From: Sulfurospirillum sp. UBA2217
GTDB taxonomy: Bacteria; Campylobacterota; Campylobacteria; Campylobacterales; Sulfurospirillaceae
DNA length: 64,000 bases
Direction: 5' to 3'
NCBI GenBank assembly: GCA_002328495.1
Contig: DCUJ01000010.1
Coordinates: forward strand, 62,001-126,000
Shown piece after piece: positions 45,265-54,082 of this stretch. The position numbers and the translations under genes are program-made. The first letter of the stretch is position 1. The number at the start of each line of letters is the position of its first letter. Below the pieces are notes generated by a model that ran no database searches, had not been told where the DNA came from, and saw only the letters and a program-made list of their open reading frames with translations.

Positions 45265-45609
45265 TTAGTTGGATTTAGGAGCAGCGGGAGCCTCTGGTGC
45301 AGGAGTTACGGGTGTGGTGTTGAGGGGCGCACTTGGAACAACACTTTTTTCCACTTTAATCTCTTCTGCGATAGAAACTTTTTTAGTTTGGTTGTAAAAA
45401 TAACCAAGAGCTACGGTATTGACAATAAAAAACACACCCACGACAAAGGTAAATTTTGCCATAAATCCCGCAGGTCCTTTGGCACCAAACAACGATTCAT
45501 TGCTCCCACTGTAAGCACCAAGCCCAATGGACGAACTTTTTTGAAGTAGCACAGCAACGGTTAAAATACCAGCAATTACAAATTGTAAAATCAATAAAAA
45601 CGAGGTCAT
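45265..45609 (-). CDS. secG: Protein translocase subunit SecG
   Basis: The 114-residue protein has two membrane helices (about 3-20 and 52-72) separated by a Gly-rich SecG loop (SIGLGAYSGSNESLFGAKGPAGFMAK). A Pro/Ala-rich C-terminal tail follows (SAPLNTTPVTPAPEAPAAP). It is an auxiliary subunit of SecYEG. It heads the secG-deacetylase-frr-pyrE-RDD-MFS run, with a clear -10 element 42 bases upstream. Confidence 0.95.
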   Translation of the reverse strand: MTSFLLILQFVIAGILTVAVLLQKSSSIGLGAYSGSNESLFGAKGPAGFMAKFTFVVGVFFIVNTVALGYFYNQTKKVSIAEEIKVEKSVVPSAPLNTTPVTPAPEAPAAPKSN

Positions 45610-45650
45610 ACGAAAAATCCTTTTAGGTTAAAATAGAAGTGTAACTGCGG

Positions 45651-45656
45651 ATTATA
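45651..45656 (-). promoter_or_regulatory. TATAAT -10 element for secG
   Basis: On the minus strand GGTATAATCCGCAG precedes the secG start by about 42 bases. It shares its first 12 bases with the typA promoter. Confidence 0.55.
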
Positions 45657-45678
45657 CCTAAAAGGATTTAAAAACGTG

Positions 45679-48075
45679 TTAAAGTGTGTTAAAGTCCACG
45701 GTTACTTCATCGATACTGCTTTCGGGTAAGAGCTCTTTGGCATACACTAAATAGAGTCCTGAGGTGTAAAAAAACTTTACAATATCCTTATCCAAATCCC
45801 CCTCTTTTGCCATAAAATAGAGAATCTTCATCGCAACGGAGAGCGGGTTGGCTTTTTTGTAAGGTCGATCACTTGCGGTAAGGGCTTCAAACACATCTGC
45901 AATCGCCAAGATACGTGCCTCAAAACTGATTTCATCGCCTTTTAGGCCTTGAGGATAACCTTTTCCGTTAATCTTTTCATGGTGATTTCCCGAAATTTGA
46001 GGCACTTTGTTGTACTTTTTAGGGAAAGGAAGGTTCGTTAAAATATCGACACTAATTTTGGCATGCTCATTGATAATGGCACGCTCTTCCTCTGTCAATG
46101 TTCCACGTTGTACGCTCAAATTATAGGCTTCATTTTCAGTAAGAATTGCATAACAGACACCATCAATCGTCCATCTTTCTTGTGCAATTTTTTGAACCAT
46201 GGCCACTTTCTCATCGCTCATAAATTCGGTTCCTGTATTGTGCTTTTGAATGAATGCACGATACTCGCCAAGAAGTGCCATTTGAGAATTTAATGTATGT
46301 TCTTTGAGCACTATTTCATCATTCATCCCTTGTGACAAGAGGGTTATTTTCTCTTTTAAAAAGCTTACATGTAAGGCTTTTTCAATGACTTCAATACGAC
46401 TTTCCACGAGCGAAATGCGATCAAAAAGCGTTTCGAGCTTGGCTGCTTTATCGACAATGAATTCAGGGGTTGCCAGTTTTCCGATATCGTGCATCAGTGC
46501 TGCAAAATTGATTTGTTTTAAATCTTCTGTTTTAAATCGTTTCTCTTGAAACGTGCTTTCATCTTCATGAATTGCTTCGCAAAGCAGAAGGGTGAGTCGC
46601 ACCATTCGTCTAATGTGTCCTTCTGTGTAGGGAGATTTTTTCCCAATGGCAAAAATAATGCTGTTCAAAAAAGCTTCTAAAAGATTTTCAAGACCTTGTA
46701 AGAGCATTTTGTTGGTGATACTCACTGCTGCTTGTGAAGCCAAAGAGAGCGTTATGGAAGCATCATCCTCGTCAAAGGCAATGGGTTCGCGTGTTTGTGT
46801 ATCAAGCTTATTGATGAGCTGTAAAACACCTATAATTTCATGTTCGTGGTTTTTAAGGGGAATGACAAGCATTGATTTAGAACGGTACCGTGTTTTTTTA
46901 TCGAATGCTTTTGTCCCTTCAAAGGAAAAGCCCTCCGCTTCGTAGACATCAGCGATAGCGATCAGTCGATCTTCAAGAACGCACGTGGCTGCCACCATCT
47001 TTTTATTCGGTGTTCCATCTTCAAGATAAAGGGGTAGCGGTGACCACGAGATGCGATCACTCGTGCCACCCATTTTGATGCCCAATGAGTCTGTTTGCGC
47101 GACCTTAAATCGTAAATGTTCACGCTCCACAAGATAAAGCGTACCCCCATCGGCATGGGTCAAATGTTTAGCTTCGGCTACAATCATCTCTAAAAGGGCA
47201 TCTAAATTTTCTTCAGCAGAGAGTGCAATACCAATGTTGTTGAGTTTTTGAATTTTATGACTCATGCTCCACGGTGTTGTCGATTTTTGAATCAGACCGC
47301 TTGAAAGGTTGATGCGTTCTCCATCTTTTAAAATGGCATCAGAATCAATTCCCATCAATGAGAGCTCGTGCTTGATCTCTTCGGCATGAAAGGGCTTGAG
47401 ATGATGAATGTACAGATGTACATCTTTGCGTTCAAGCAGTGTGAGCTCTTCTTGGAGGAGTTGCGGGGTAAGGTGTTTGCTCTCATGGGCAATATGTGCA
47501 AGTCGGTTGGGAAATGAAACATCAATAATAAGGGATTTAATCGAAGGATGCGTATTGATTGTCTCCCAGAGCAGGGGATTTTTATAGGTATCGCTGGATA
47601 AAAAAATGCCACTACCTTCTTTTTCGATTAGATAACCACAACACGGTACTGTGTGTTTTGACAGAATAGGGGTTAGGGTAATACCTTCTTCGATTTCATA
47701 AGTTTTCCCTGCTTCTATCTCCACAAAAATAACCGCAGGTTGTCCGTTTTGCGTAAGAGGAATGCAACTAAAATCGGGCCAAATATCCCAGTTGAAAATA
47801 TGTTTTTTTAATGCAGCAATGGTGTGAGGTAATCCGTAAAGACGAAGAGGCTCGGTGCGTTGTTCAAAAGAGTTGTCAATCAAAAAAGCACTGTCTATGA
47901 TATGGTCTAAATGGGCATGTGAGAAAAAAATAGTGTTTACATGTAAGGCTTCTTCGCCTAATGCTGCCATAATGTTGCCTGCATCAATTAAGGTGTGTTT
48001 GGTGATTTGAAGGCATGTGGTAAAAGCATTGTCACTTCTACTTCCTCCAGCACCTAGTATTTTTATATGGCTCAT
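45679..48075 (-). CDS. Metallo-beta-lactamase-GAF-HD-GYP fusion protein
   Basis: The 798-residue protein has three parts. Residues about 1-250 are a metallo-beta-lactamase fold with the metal motif HAHLDH (FFSHAHLDHI), like PDE2-type cyclic nucleotide phosphodiesterases or RNase Z. About 270-470 is a GAF domain. About 490-770 is an HD-GYP domain with MHDIGK and HHEKINGKGYP, both intact, so it probably hydrolyses c-di-GMP. It is the last gene of the signalling operon, three bases after the cyclase gene. TTACATGTAA sites occur at 46365 and 47937. Confidence 0.9.
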   Translation of the reverse strand: MSHIKILGAGGSRSDNAFTTCLQITKHTLIDAGNIMAALGEEALHVNTIFFSHAHLDHIIDSAFLIDNSFEQRTEPLRLYGLPHTIAALKKHIFNWDIWPDFSCIPLTQNGQPAVIFVEIEAGKTYEIEEGITLTPILSKHTVPCCGYLIEKEGSGIFLSSDTYKNPLLWETINTHPSIKSLIIDVSFPNRLAHIAHESKHLTPQLLQEELTLLERKDVHLYIHHLKPFHAEEIKHELSLMGIDSDAILKDGERINLSSGLIQKSTTPWSMSHKIQKLNNIGIALSAEENLDALLEMIVAEAKHLTHADGGTLYLVEREHLRFKVAQTDSLGIKMGGTSDRISWSPLPLYLEDGTPNKKMVAATCVLEDRLIAIADVYEAEGFSFEGTKAFDKKTRYRSKSMLVIPLKNHEHEIIGVLQLINKLDTQTREPIAFDEDDASITLSLASQAAVSITNKMLLQGLENLLEAFLNSIIFAIGKKSPYTEGHIRRMVRLTLLLCEAIHEDESTFQEKRFKTEDLKQINFAALMHDIGKLATPEFIVDKAAKLETLFDRISLVESRIEVIEKALHVSFLKEKITLLSQGMNDEIVLKEHTLNSQMALLGEYRAFIQKHNTGTEFMSDEKVAMVQKIAQERWTIDGVCYAILTENEAYNLSVQRGTLTEEERAIINEHAKISVDILTNLPFPKKYNKVPQISGNHHEKINGKGYPQGLKGDEISFEARILAIADVFEALTASDRPYKKANPLSVAMKILYFMAKEGDLDKDIVKFFYTSGLYLVYAKELLPESSIDEVTVDFNTL

Positions 48076-48078
48076 TTT

Positions 48079-50298
48079 TTATCCTTTGGTGGTATGAACG
48101 TAAACTCCGTTAAAGTCTTGGGGAGGTATTTCTATGTAATGCAAACATCGCTGAATGTAAATCGAGTAGATAGCATTGTTTGTCTTGTTTTCCAAAGCAT
48201 CCAATGTTTGGAACAGTGTTAGGGCTTCTTGAAAAGAGCTTTTTTTATAAAGATCGATGGCTTTGTGATAGGAGGAGAGTTCATTTTTAATGGCTTCTCG
48301 TGTCGTATTAAAAAGATACGTGTCCATCTCTGTATCAAAGTCATGAATTTGCCATATCTCAACAGGTTCATTTTTCCCTTTAACGGTGACAAGGTCTAAA
48401 AAGCGAAAAATATACGCTCCTTTGAGCTTTTCTTTGGTGAAATGCGAAAGTGTTAGATGGGAATGGTAATATTTGCACAATGATTCCAAGCGTGAGCCTA
48501 AATTAATAGCATCCCCGATGACCGTATAGTCACTTCGATGGGTGGAGCCCATCTCCCCTGCAATGGCAAGTCCTGTGTTGAGTCCTATGCCGATATCAAT
48601 GATAGGGATGCCTTGGGTATCTGCCATGGAAACAACATGTGTAAATTCTGGATTGAGTCGAAGGGTTTCATTGAGCTGTTTGAGCCTATGGAGTTGTTGC
48701 AATGAAGCCATAACCGCTTTCTCCGCATGGTCGCTCATATCAAGGGGGGCATTCCAATACGCCATGATAGCATCACCAATAAATTTATCGACCGTTCCGC
48801 CTGATTGGATAATGATTTCACTCATAGGGTCCATGTAGGCATTCATAAAATGAATCAAGTGCTTAGGATCTCCCATGGCTTCAGAAATACGTGTAAAATT
48901 GCGAACGTCGGAGAAAAAAACAGTAATTTCTTTTTCTCTTCCTTCGAAGATATCGCGAGTATTTTTCAGAAGGTCATTCATCACAGCAGGGCTTACTTTG
49001 CGTGCAAACTTACTTTTTACCATCTCTTTTTGCTTGATTTCTAAAAAGTAGTTCAGCACTTGACCTATGAGGAAAAGGGCATTGATGATACCAAGGGGTA
49101 CTATCGTGTTAAAGACAATACCCTGTGAGGTCATAAAGGTATAGTGTGCGATGAAAAGAATTGCATTGGTGCCAATTAAAGCCAATAACGTACCCAGTGC
49201 ACTGGGAAGAAGAAGAATGCCAAACGTAACAAAAGCAATCAAAACAATACTCACGATATCGACACCAACAGCCCAAATAGGTTTGGCAATAAACGCTTGG
49301 GATAACATATTGTCCAAAGCATTGGCATGTACTTCAACGCCTGGATAAGCACTGTCGTAAGGGGTACTTCTTAAATCCAAAAGACCCGCTGCTGAGGTTC
49401 CTATTAAGGCGATTTTACCCTCTACATGTAAAGCATTGGCTGTTTTAGAATAGATATCCGCCGCGGAAATGTAACGATAACTGTTTTGTGCGCCACGGTA
49501 GTTGATGTATAATCGTCCATGGTAATCTGTAGGAATGGTGTGTGTTCCAAGCGTGATGTGGCTTATTCCCCGTTCATCGTATATAAGGCTTATCTTTTTT
49601 TCATCCATTATAATGCGCATCATTTCAAGGCTTAAAGAAGGATAGATAATGTTATTGTAATTCATGACAAGAGGGATGCTCCGCACAATGCCATCACGAT
49701 CTGGAATCGTATTAAAATAGCCGCTTGAGTAAGCATGGGTATGAATGGATGGGATATTTAAAATGGCACGGTAAGGTTTGATGAGGTTGGAGTCTTCGGG
49801 CTTATTTTGCTCAATGACAATGGCTTTAGACACTGGGGTTCTCTCCTCTGGCGCGACACCATCGGGTTGCAAGGCAAACACATACCCTGTGACGGTAGGT
49901 GATTGGGCAATGGTGTTTGCCAAAAGAGCATCATAGTCAACAACGTTTTCAGCATTGAGCCCCATTTTTTCAAAAACTTTTTTAGGAGAACTGTTGTCAG
50001 GTTCGGCAAAAACGATATCAAGACCGATGATAGCCACGCCATAGTCGGTTAAATTTTGCAACAAATGGGCTACTTTATCCCTGCTCCATGGCCATTGACC
50101 TAAGGTTTTGAGACTTTTTTCATCAATATCGATGATGACAATGTTTTCATTACCTGGAATGGGGCCTCTAACGAGGAACATCAAGTCTTTAATTTTGTAT
50201 TCAAAGGGGAGCCAAAACGCGGAGAGCTGAAAGTAGCCAACAACTCCAGTTATCGCTACACAAAGTGTAAAGATAAACTGGAGAAGCGTTTTTTTCAT
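48079..50298 (-). CDS. CHASE2-domain adenylate/guanylate cyclase
   Basis: The 739-residue protein has an N-terminal membrane helix, an extracytoplasmic CHASE2 sensor (about 30-330), three membrane helices (about 335-420), and a class III cyclase domain (about 450-640). That domain has the metal-binding FFSDVRNFTRISE, DKFIGDAIMAYW and a second metal and transition-state region (GDAINLGSRLESLCKYY). A C-terminal helical tail follows. It makes cAMP or cGMP; the substrate residue pair cannot be settled by eye. It sits between the TPR/barrel gene and the HD-GYP gene, three bases from each. Confidence 0.92.
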   Translation of the reverse strand: MKKTLLQFIFTLCVAITGVVGYFQLSAFWLPFEYKIKDLMFLVRGPIPGNENIVIIDIDEKSLKTLGQWPWSRDKVAHLLQNLTDYGVAIIGLDIVFAEPDNSSPKKVFEKMGLNAENVVDYDALLANTIAQSPTVTGYVFALQPDGVAPEERTPVSKAIVIEQNKPEDSNLIKPYRAILNIPSIHTHAYSSGYFNTIPDRDGIVRSIPLVMNYNNIIYPSLSLEMMRIIMDEKKISLIYDERGISHITLGTHTIPTDYHGRLYINYRGAQNSYRYISAADIYSKTANALHVEGKIALIGTSAAGLLDLRSTPYDSAYPGVEVHANALDNMLSQAFIAKPIWAVGVDIVSIVLIAFVTFGILLLPSALGTLLALIGTNAILFIAHYTFMTSQGIVFNTIVPLGIINALFLIGQVLNYFLEIKQKEMVKSKFARKVSPAVMNDLLKNTRDIFEGREKEITVFFSDVRNFTRISEAMGDPKHLIHFMNAYMDPMSEIIIQSGGTVDKFIGDAIMAYWNAPLDMSDHAEKAVMASLQQLHRLKQLNETLRLNPEFTHVVSMADTQGIPIIDIGIGLNTGLAIAGEMGSTHRSDYTVIGDAINLGSRLESLCKYYHSHLTLSHFTKEKLKGAYIFRFLDLVTVKGKNEPVEIWQIHDFDTEMDTYLFNTTREAIKNELSSYHKAIDLYKKSSFQEALTLFQTLDALENKTNNAIYSIYIQRCLHYIEIPPQDFNGVYVHTTKG

Positions 50299-50301
50299 AC
50301 G

Positions 50302-51615
50302 TTAAAAGTTTCGTATATACGCCAAAGAAGTTGTGTTTTTGGTGTATTCGCCCAAGGCATTGTTGGAAGAGTGGTTGGTGTAGGAATGATTCAGTAACAG
50401 TGAAGAGGTTTTGTCGATGGCGTAAGATAACCCTAGCGTAAAATAGTCCTCTTTGTCCTTACGTTTGATGGCTAAAAAGGTATCGTATTCATCATAGCCA
50501 ATCGCTTTATGCGTGTAGGCTACTAAACCGCGAATACCGCTATAGAGCTCTTTTGACAGTTCCATCTTGTATGCCCATTCATCTTTTGAGACACCGTATT
50601 GTGCCGCGTTTTTATCTCTTTCGGCATCGTCTTTGTAGGAAAGATACGTCGAGAGTAACCAAGAACCTTCATCAAATGACTTTCGAAAGCCTAATGTATA
50701 GATGAGTGCATCAAAGTCGCTGGTGCTGCTAGAATTGTCATACAAGGTTCGCTTCGCACTAATATCCGCTTCGGCTATTAAGGTAGGTGAGATGATTTTT
50801 TTCAAATTGACACCAAAGCCACTGGTTCCAAGGTAGGCATCCGAGCCCAAATTGACCTTGTCGTATGAGGCTAAAAAGGAGAGTTTGTAACTATCAAACG
50901 TATACGTAGGACCAGAACCCAATGTAAAGATAAGTAAATCACGATCAGAGTGTTGGTTTAAATTTTTATTGTAGGCTAGAAAATTACTCTCCCAACGCCA
51001 CCCGCCTCTCTCACCCATATCGTAGGCATGGTTAAAGAGTAAAATTTCAGCCAGACCCGCACTTTTTCGTTTATCGTTGATAGAGGTGAAGACGTTTTGC
51101 GTAATGCCTCGACCCACATCATTGGCGATATTGGTATCGTAGTCCAAGGCAAGCATTAAAGCGCCTCTGAAAGTGTGTGGACTCTCTCCTGTGCCAATGG
51201 CTTTTTGCATCGAAGAGACCATGTCTTGAACATTTTGAGGTAGTTTTTCGCTTAAAATTTCATCTAACTCTTGTTGTGCAGACGCATACTGTTTGGTTTC
51301 AAAATAAAGTCGAGCCATCTCTAAGCGCGTTCGTGCATGTTTAGGATTGACCATCAAAACCCTATCAAAAGCGATGCCCGCTTCATCATACTTTTTAAGT
51401 TCCAATGCCGAACGCCCCAAGTGAAAGTTAAGTTCCGCATCCTCAGGAGAGAGTTCCCACAGTGTCTCAAAAAGGGCATACGCTTTGGCGTAATCCCCTG
51501 CATTATACACGCTCAGGGCTTGGGCATAACGCGCTTCAACGGTGTCCGAAGAGGCAAAACACAAGGAGCTTAGAAGGGCTAAACTTAACGTTACATGTAA
51601 AGATTTTTTCATCAT
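50302..51615 (-). CDS. TPR plus beta-barrel outer-membrane protein
   Basis: A signal peptide (about 1-22) leads to TPR repeats (about 28-130; YNAGDYAKAYALFETL and LKKYDEAGIAFDRVL). A C-terminal barrel-like domain (about 150-437), rich in alternating hydrophobic strands, ends in an aromatic (IRNF). This is the layout of DUF560/Slam-like outer-membrane proteins. It probably detects or exports something at the surface; the partner may be the FecR-domain protein encoded 12 bases upstream. A TTACATGTAA site at 51591 falls in the signal peptide as Leu-His-Val. Confidence 0.75.
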   Translation of the reverse strand: MMKKSLHVTLSLALLSSLCFASSDTVEARYAQALSVYNAGDYAKAYALFETLWELSPEDAELNFHLGRSALELKKYDEAGIAFDRVLMVNPKHARTRLEMARLYFETKQYASAQQELDEILSEKLPQNVQDMVSSMQKAIGTGESPHTFRGALMLALDYDTNIANDVGRGITQNVFTSINDKRKSAGLAEILLFNHAYDMGERGGWRWESNFLAYNKNLNQHSDRDLLIFTLGSGPTYTFDSYKLSFLASYDKVNLGSDAYLGTSGFGVNLKKIISPTLIAEADISAKRTLYDNSSSTSDFDALIYTLGFRKSFDEGSWLLSTYLSYKDDAERDKNAAQYGVSKDEWAYKMELSKELYSGIRGLVAYTHKAIGYDEYDTFLAIKRKDKEDYFTLGLSYAIDKTSSLLLNHSYTNHSSNNALGEYTKNTTSLAYIRNF

Positions 51616-51627
51616 AGGTTCCTTAAA

Positions 51628-52797
51628 TTAAGGGATTTTAATAGCACTAAATGTGCCTGTTGCAACACCTGGTCCTGAGCCTGTCATTGTACCACTCACA
51701 CTCTCTGCTCCTGAGCCATAAAAGTTACCATTAAGCTGTATGTTGGTACCACTCTCAGACAGGTTAACTTGAAAACTAGAAGTTGAGGGAGTTAGCGTGC
51801 CTGCTGGAGTTGGCATAGAGGCGTACCATGTTTGATTATTTGTTGTCTCAAATTTGACCAAAGCATCGTAAATTGTACTAGATCCAAAATCAACTTCAAG
51901 TTGAACTAAATTATTTGCGTTATCAATAATAGTTCCTCCCGTAACACTCCCAACAACATTGCCTTCGTATTGAAAAATTTGAAGACTATCGGCTAAGGCA
52001 GTTATGACAGATGTTGGGGTGAATGCATTCGCAGGATTAACAAGTTCTCCCTCTAAAAGCAAATCATTTAACGGCAAATCATTCACATCATCCGTAACAC
52101 CTCGATAATCCCTTTGGTCCCAATATCCCCATGATTCGTAGTCGTTGGATGCCAAATCTCCCTCTGTGCTACCTTCACCCGAACCTCTGCGTCCTCTGCG
52201 TTCGGCTTGGTCTCCTCTGTCATCAAAATCACCTTGCCCAATGCCTGCTGGGTCGGTTGGTTCCTTATCGATGCCTACAAAGGTTTTAAAACCCTCTCCT
52301 ACATCAACGATTCTGCCTCCACGTAAGGAGCGAACAAAGATGGTGCCTCTTAAGCAGCCTATCGTATCGCCATCAGGTTCAATTTTCCCCTTGACCCAAG
52401 TGCCTCGTATCCCAATGGTAGCTGTTTTGGTTTCAAGAATAAAACTCTCAGGGGCTGCTTTGCCAATGTGCCCCGTAATGGTTTTAAAACTGCCTTGGTT
52501 AAATTTAAATTTTGCTTTGGGGTTGGCAGTATCGCTTAAATACTCTTCGATTTTAAATTCACTCTCGCTGCCAAGGGTCACGACAGTTTTATCTTGAAAA
52601 ATGAGTTGTATTTGAGCCTCTTTGGCGGTCGATACAATATCTTTTTCATTCAACGTATTGCCATTGTTAAGGGCTATTTTTTGAGTATCTCGCTGAACAA
52701 ACGCTTCACCTTTAAGCAAAGAAACTTTGGCAACGTTTGCCCACAGCGTGGAGCTCAAAAAGAAAGTTACTAAAAGCAATAAACGAAGAAGATGCAT
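51628..52797 (-). CDS. FecR-domain secreted protein
   Basis: A signal peptide (about 1-20) precedes a FecR domain (about 25-160) with VSLLKGEAFVQR and the conserved ETKTATIGIRGTWV segment. A charged linker rich in Arg/Gly/Glu/Asp (DDRGDQAERRGRRGSGEGS) and a beta-rich C-terminal domain (about 260-389) follow. There is no sigma factor or anti-sigma membrane helix, so it is not a classical FecR regulator. It is the first gene of the four-gene operon. Confidence 0.8.
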   Translation of the reverse strand: MHLLRLLLLVTFFLSSTLWANVAKVSLLKGEAFVQRDTQKIALNNGNTLNEKDIVSTAKEAQIQLIFQDKTVVTLGSESEFKIEEYLSDTANPKAKFKFNQGSFKTITGHIGKAAPESFILETKTATIGIRGTWVKGKIEPDGDTIGCLRGTIFVRSLRGGRIVDVGEGFKTFVGIDKEPTDPAGIGQGDFDDRGDQAERRGRRGSGEGSTEGDLASNDYESWGYWDQRDYRGVTDDVNDLPLNDLLLEGELVNPANAFTPTSVITALADSLQIFQYEGNVVGSVTGGTIIDNANNLVQLEVDFGSSTIYDALVKFETTNNQTWYASMPTPAGTLTPSTSSFQVNLSESGTNIQLNGNFYGSGAESVSGTMTGSGPGVATGTFSAIKIP

Positions 52798-52929
52798 GGG
52801 AATTCTCCTGTGATGGATTAGGCATTAATTGTATGAAAAAAAATCTTAAAAAATGATTGTAATGTAACTTTTAAAGTGACGAATGCATGCATCTTGTTAC
52901 CAACTTGTTATTTTTTAGAGAGAACAAAG

Positions 52930-52935
52930 TATAAT
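52930..52935 (+). promoter_or_regulatory. TATAAT -10 element for the methyltransferase gene
   Basis: AGTATAATTTTT lies 27 bases before the ATG at 52962 in the divergent spacer with the FecR-domain gene. Confidence 0.5.
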
Positions 52936-52961
52936 TTTTATAAAAAAAGATAAAGCAGCCT

Positions 52962-53669
52962 ATGATTTCAAGCCACATCAAAGAATTTTCTAAAAATGCT
53001 CACACCTATGATGCTCATACCTCTGTTCAAAAAGAGGTGGCACACTATTTGGTCTCCAAGATTTTAAATCAACCAAAGCGTATTTTAGATTTGGGGTGTG
53101 GGAGTGGGGCGGTTTATCGCTCAATTTCATGGCCCATAGACCAGTTTACGGGTGTCGATAGCGCACACGCTATGTTGGTACAGCATCCTACATGTAAAGG
53201 GATTGAGACACGGTGTGAGGACTTTGAATCGTTGGCATTTCAGCAAACCTTAGAGCCTTCGTATGACCTCATTATCTCTTCTTCAGCCCTTCAGTGGTCA
53301 CGCGATATCGAAGCGATGATACGCTTTTGTGCGTTTACATGTAAAGAGGGTGCGTTTGCAGTGTTTACGGATAAAACGTTTGAGAGTATTTACGCACATA
53401 CGGGTCTTCAAACGTTTCTCCCCAATGCCCGAACGCTTCTGGCACTTTTTGAGAATGATTTTACATGTAGCCATGAAATTAAGACCTTTAAACTTTTTTT
53501 TGAAGACAATCGTTCACTCTTCAAGAGTCTTAAAAAAAGTGGGGTGAGCGGGGGCGACAAAAAACTAAGTATCACACAAACGCGTGCACTGATTCAAAAC
53601 TATCCGCATCATTATTTGGAGTTTGAAGTGCTGTTTGTTTGGGGTACCCCGAAAAGCAATGGCTTATAA
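52962..53669 (+). CDS. BioC-like SAM-dependent methyltransferase
   Basis: The 235-residue class I methyltransferase has the N-terminal FSKNAHTYDAHTSVQKEVA motif typical of BioC, and SAM motif I ILDLGCGSGAVYRS near residue 41. The substrate is probably malonyl-ACP methyl ester formation at the start of biotin synthesis. A general methyltransferase role cannot be excluded. No biotin genes are adjacent. A TTACATGTAA site at 53335 encodes Phe-Thr-Cys-Lys, with two near-copies at 53189 and 53460. Confidence 0.75.
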   Translation: MISSHIKEFSKNAHTYDAHTSVQKEVAHYLVSKILNQPKRILDLGCGSGAVYRSISWPIDQFTGVDSAHAMLVQHPTCKGIETRCEDFESLAFQQTLEPSYDLIISSSALQWSRDIEAMIRFCAFTCKEGAFAVFTDKTFESIYAHTGLQTFLPNARTLLALFENDFTCSHEIKTFKLFFEDNRSLFKSLKKSGVSGGDKKLSITQTRALIQNYPHHYLEFEVLFVWGTPKSNGL

Positions 53670-54082
53670 AGTAGACTGCTTAACACAATAAAGTTAAATA
53701 TAATTAACCAATGGATATCTGCTATTAAATACAGTAATTTTTTATAATAAATATAAACTAAATTGCCTTATTTTGCAATTTTGCTTCATAACCCTTAAAA
53801 GAATTTTTATGACTTTCTTCGTCATATTTAGTAGATTTTTACAAATTTCACTAAATAAGTTAATCTATTTTTAACCTTTTTGACAAAGTTCTAAAAAAAT
53901 TTAACTTCTTTTTTCTTTTGTCTCAATAACGATACCATCGGCATTTCTTCAATGTTAAGTATTTCTTATGATTAGTGTTTTTTAAATTATAAGTTTTTTA
54001 TAAGAATCTATTCTTACAATGGTGGGTACAGACACACCAAATTGACGAAGTTTGCGTGTGAAAGCTTAAGCAAGGAGACGCG
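53670..54082 (+). promoter_or_regulatory. Leader of the first molybdoenzyme operon
   Basis: No gene is seen in this 413-base AT-rich stretch. A perfect palindrome TAAGAATCTATTCTTA lies at 54001-54016, 67 bases before the ATG, and could be an operator. The ribosome-binding site is AAGGAGA, at 54072-54078. No clear sigma-54 or TATAAT element is evident close to the start. Confidence 0.5.
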
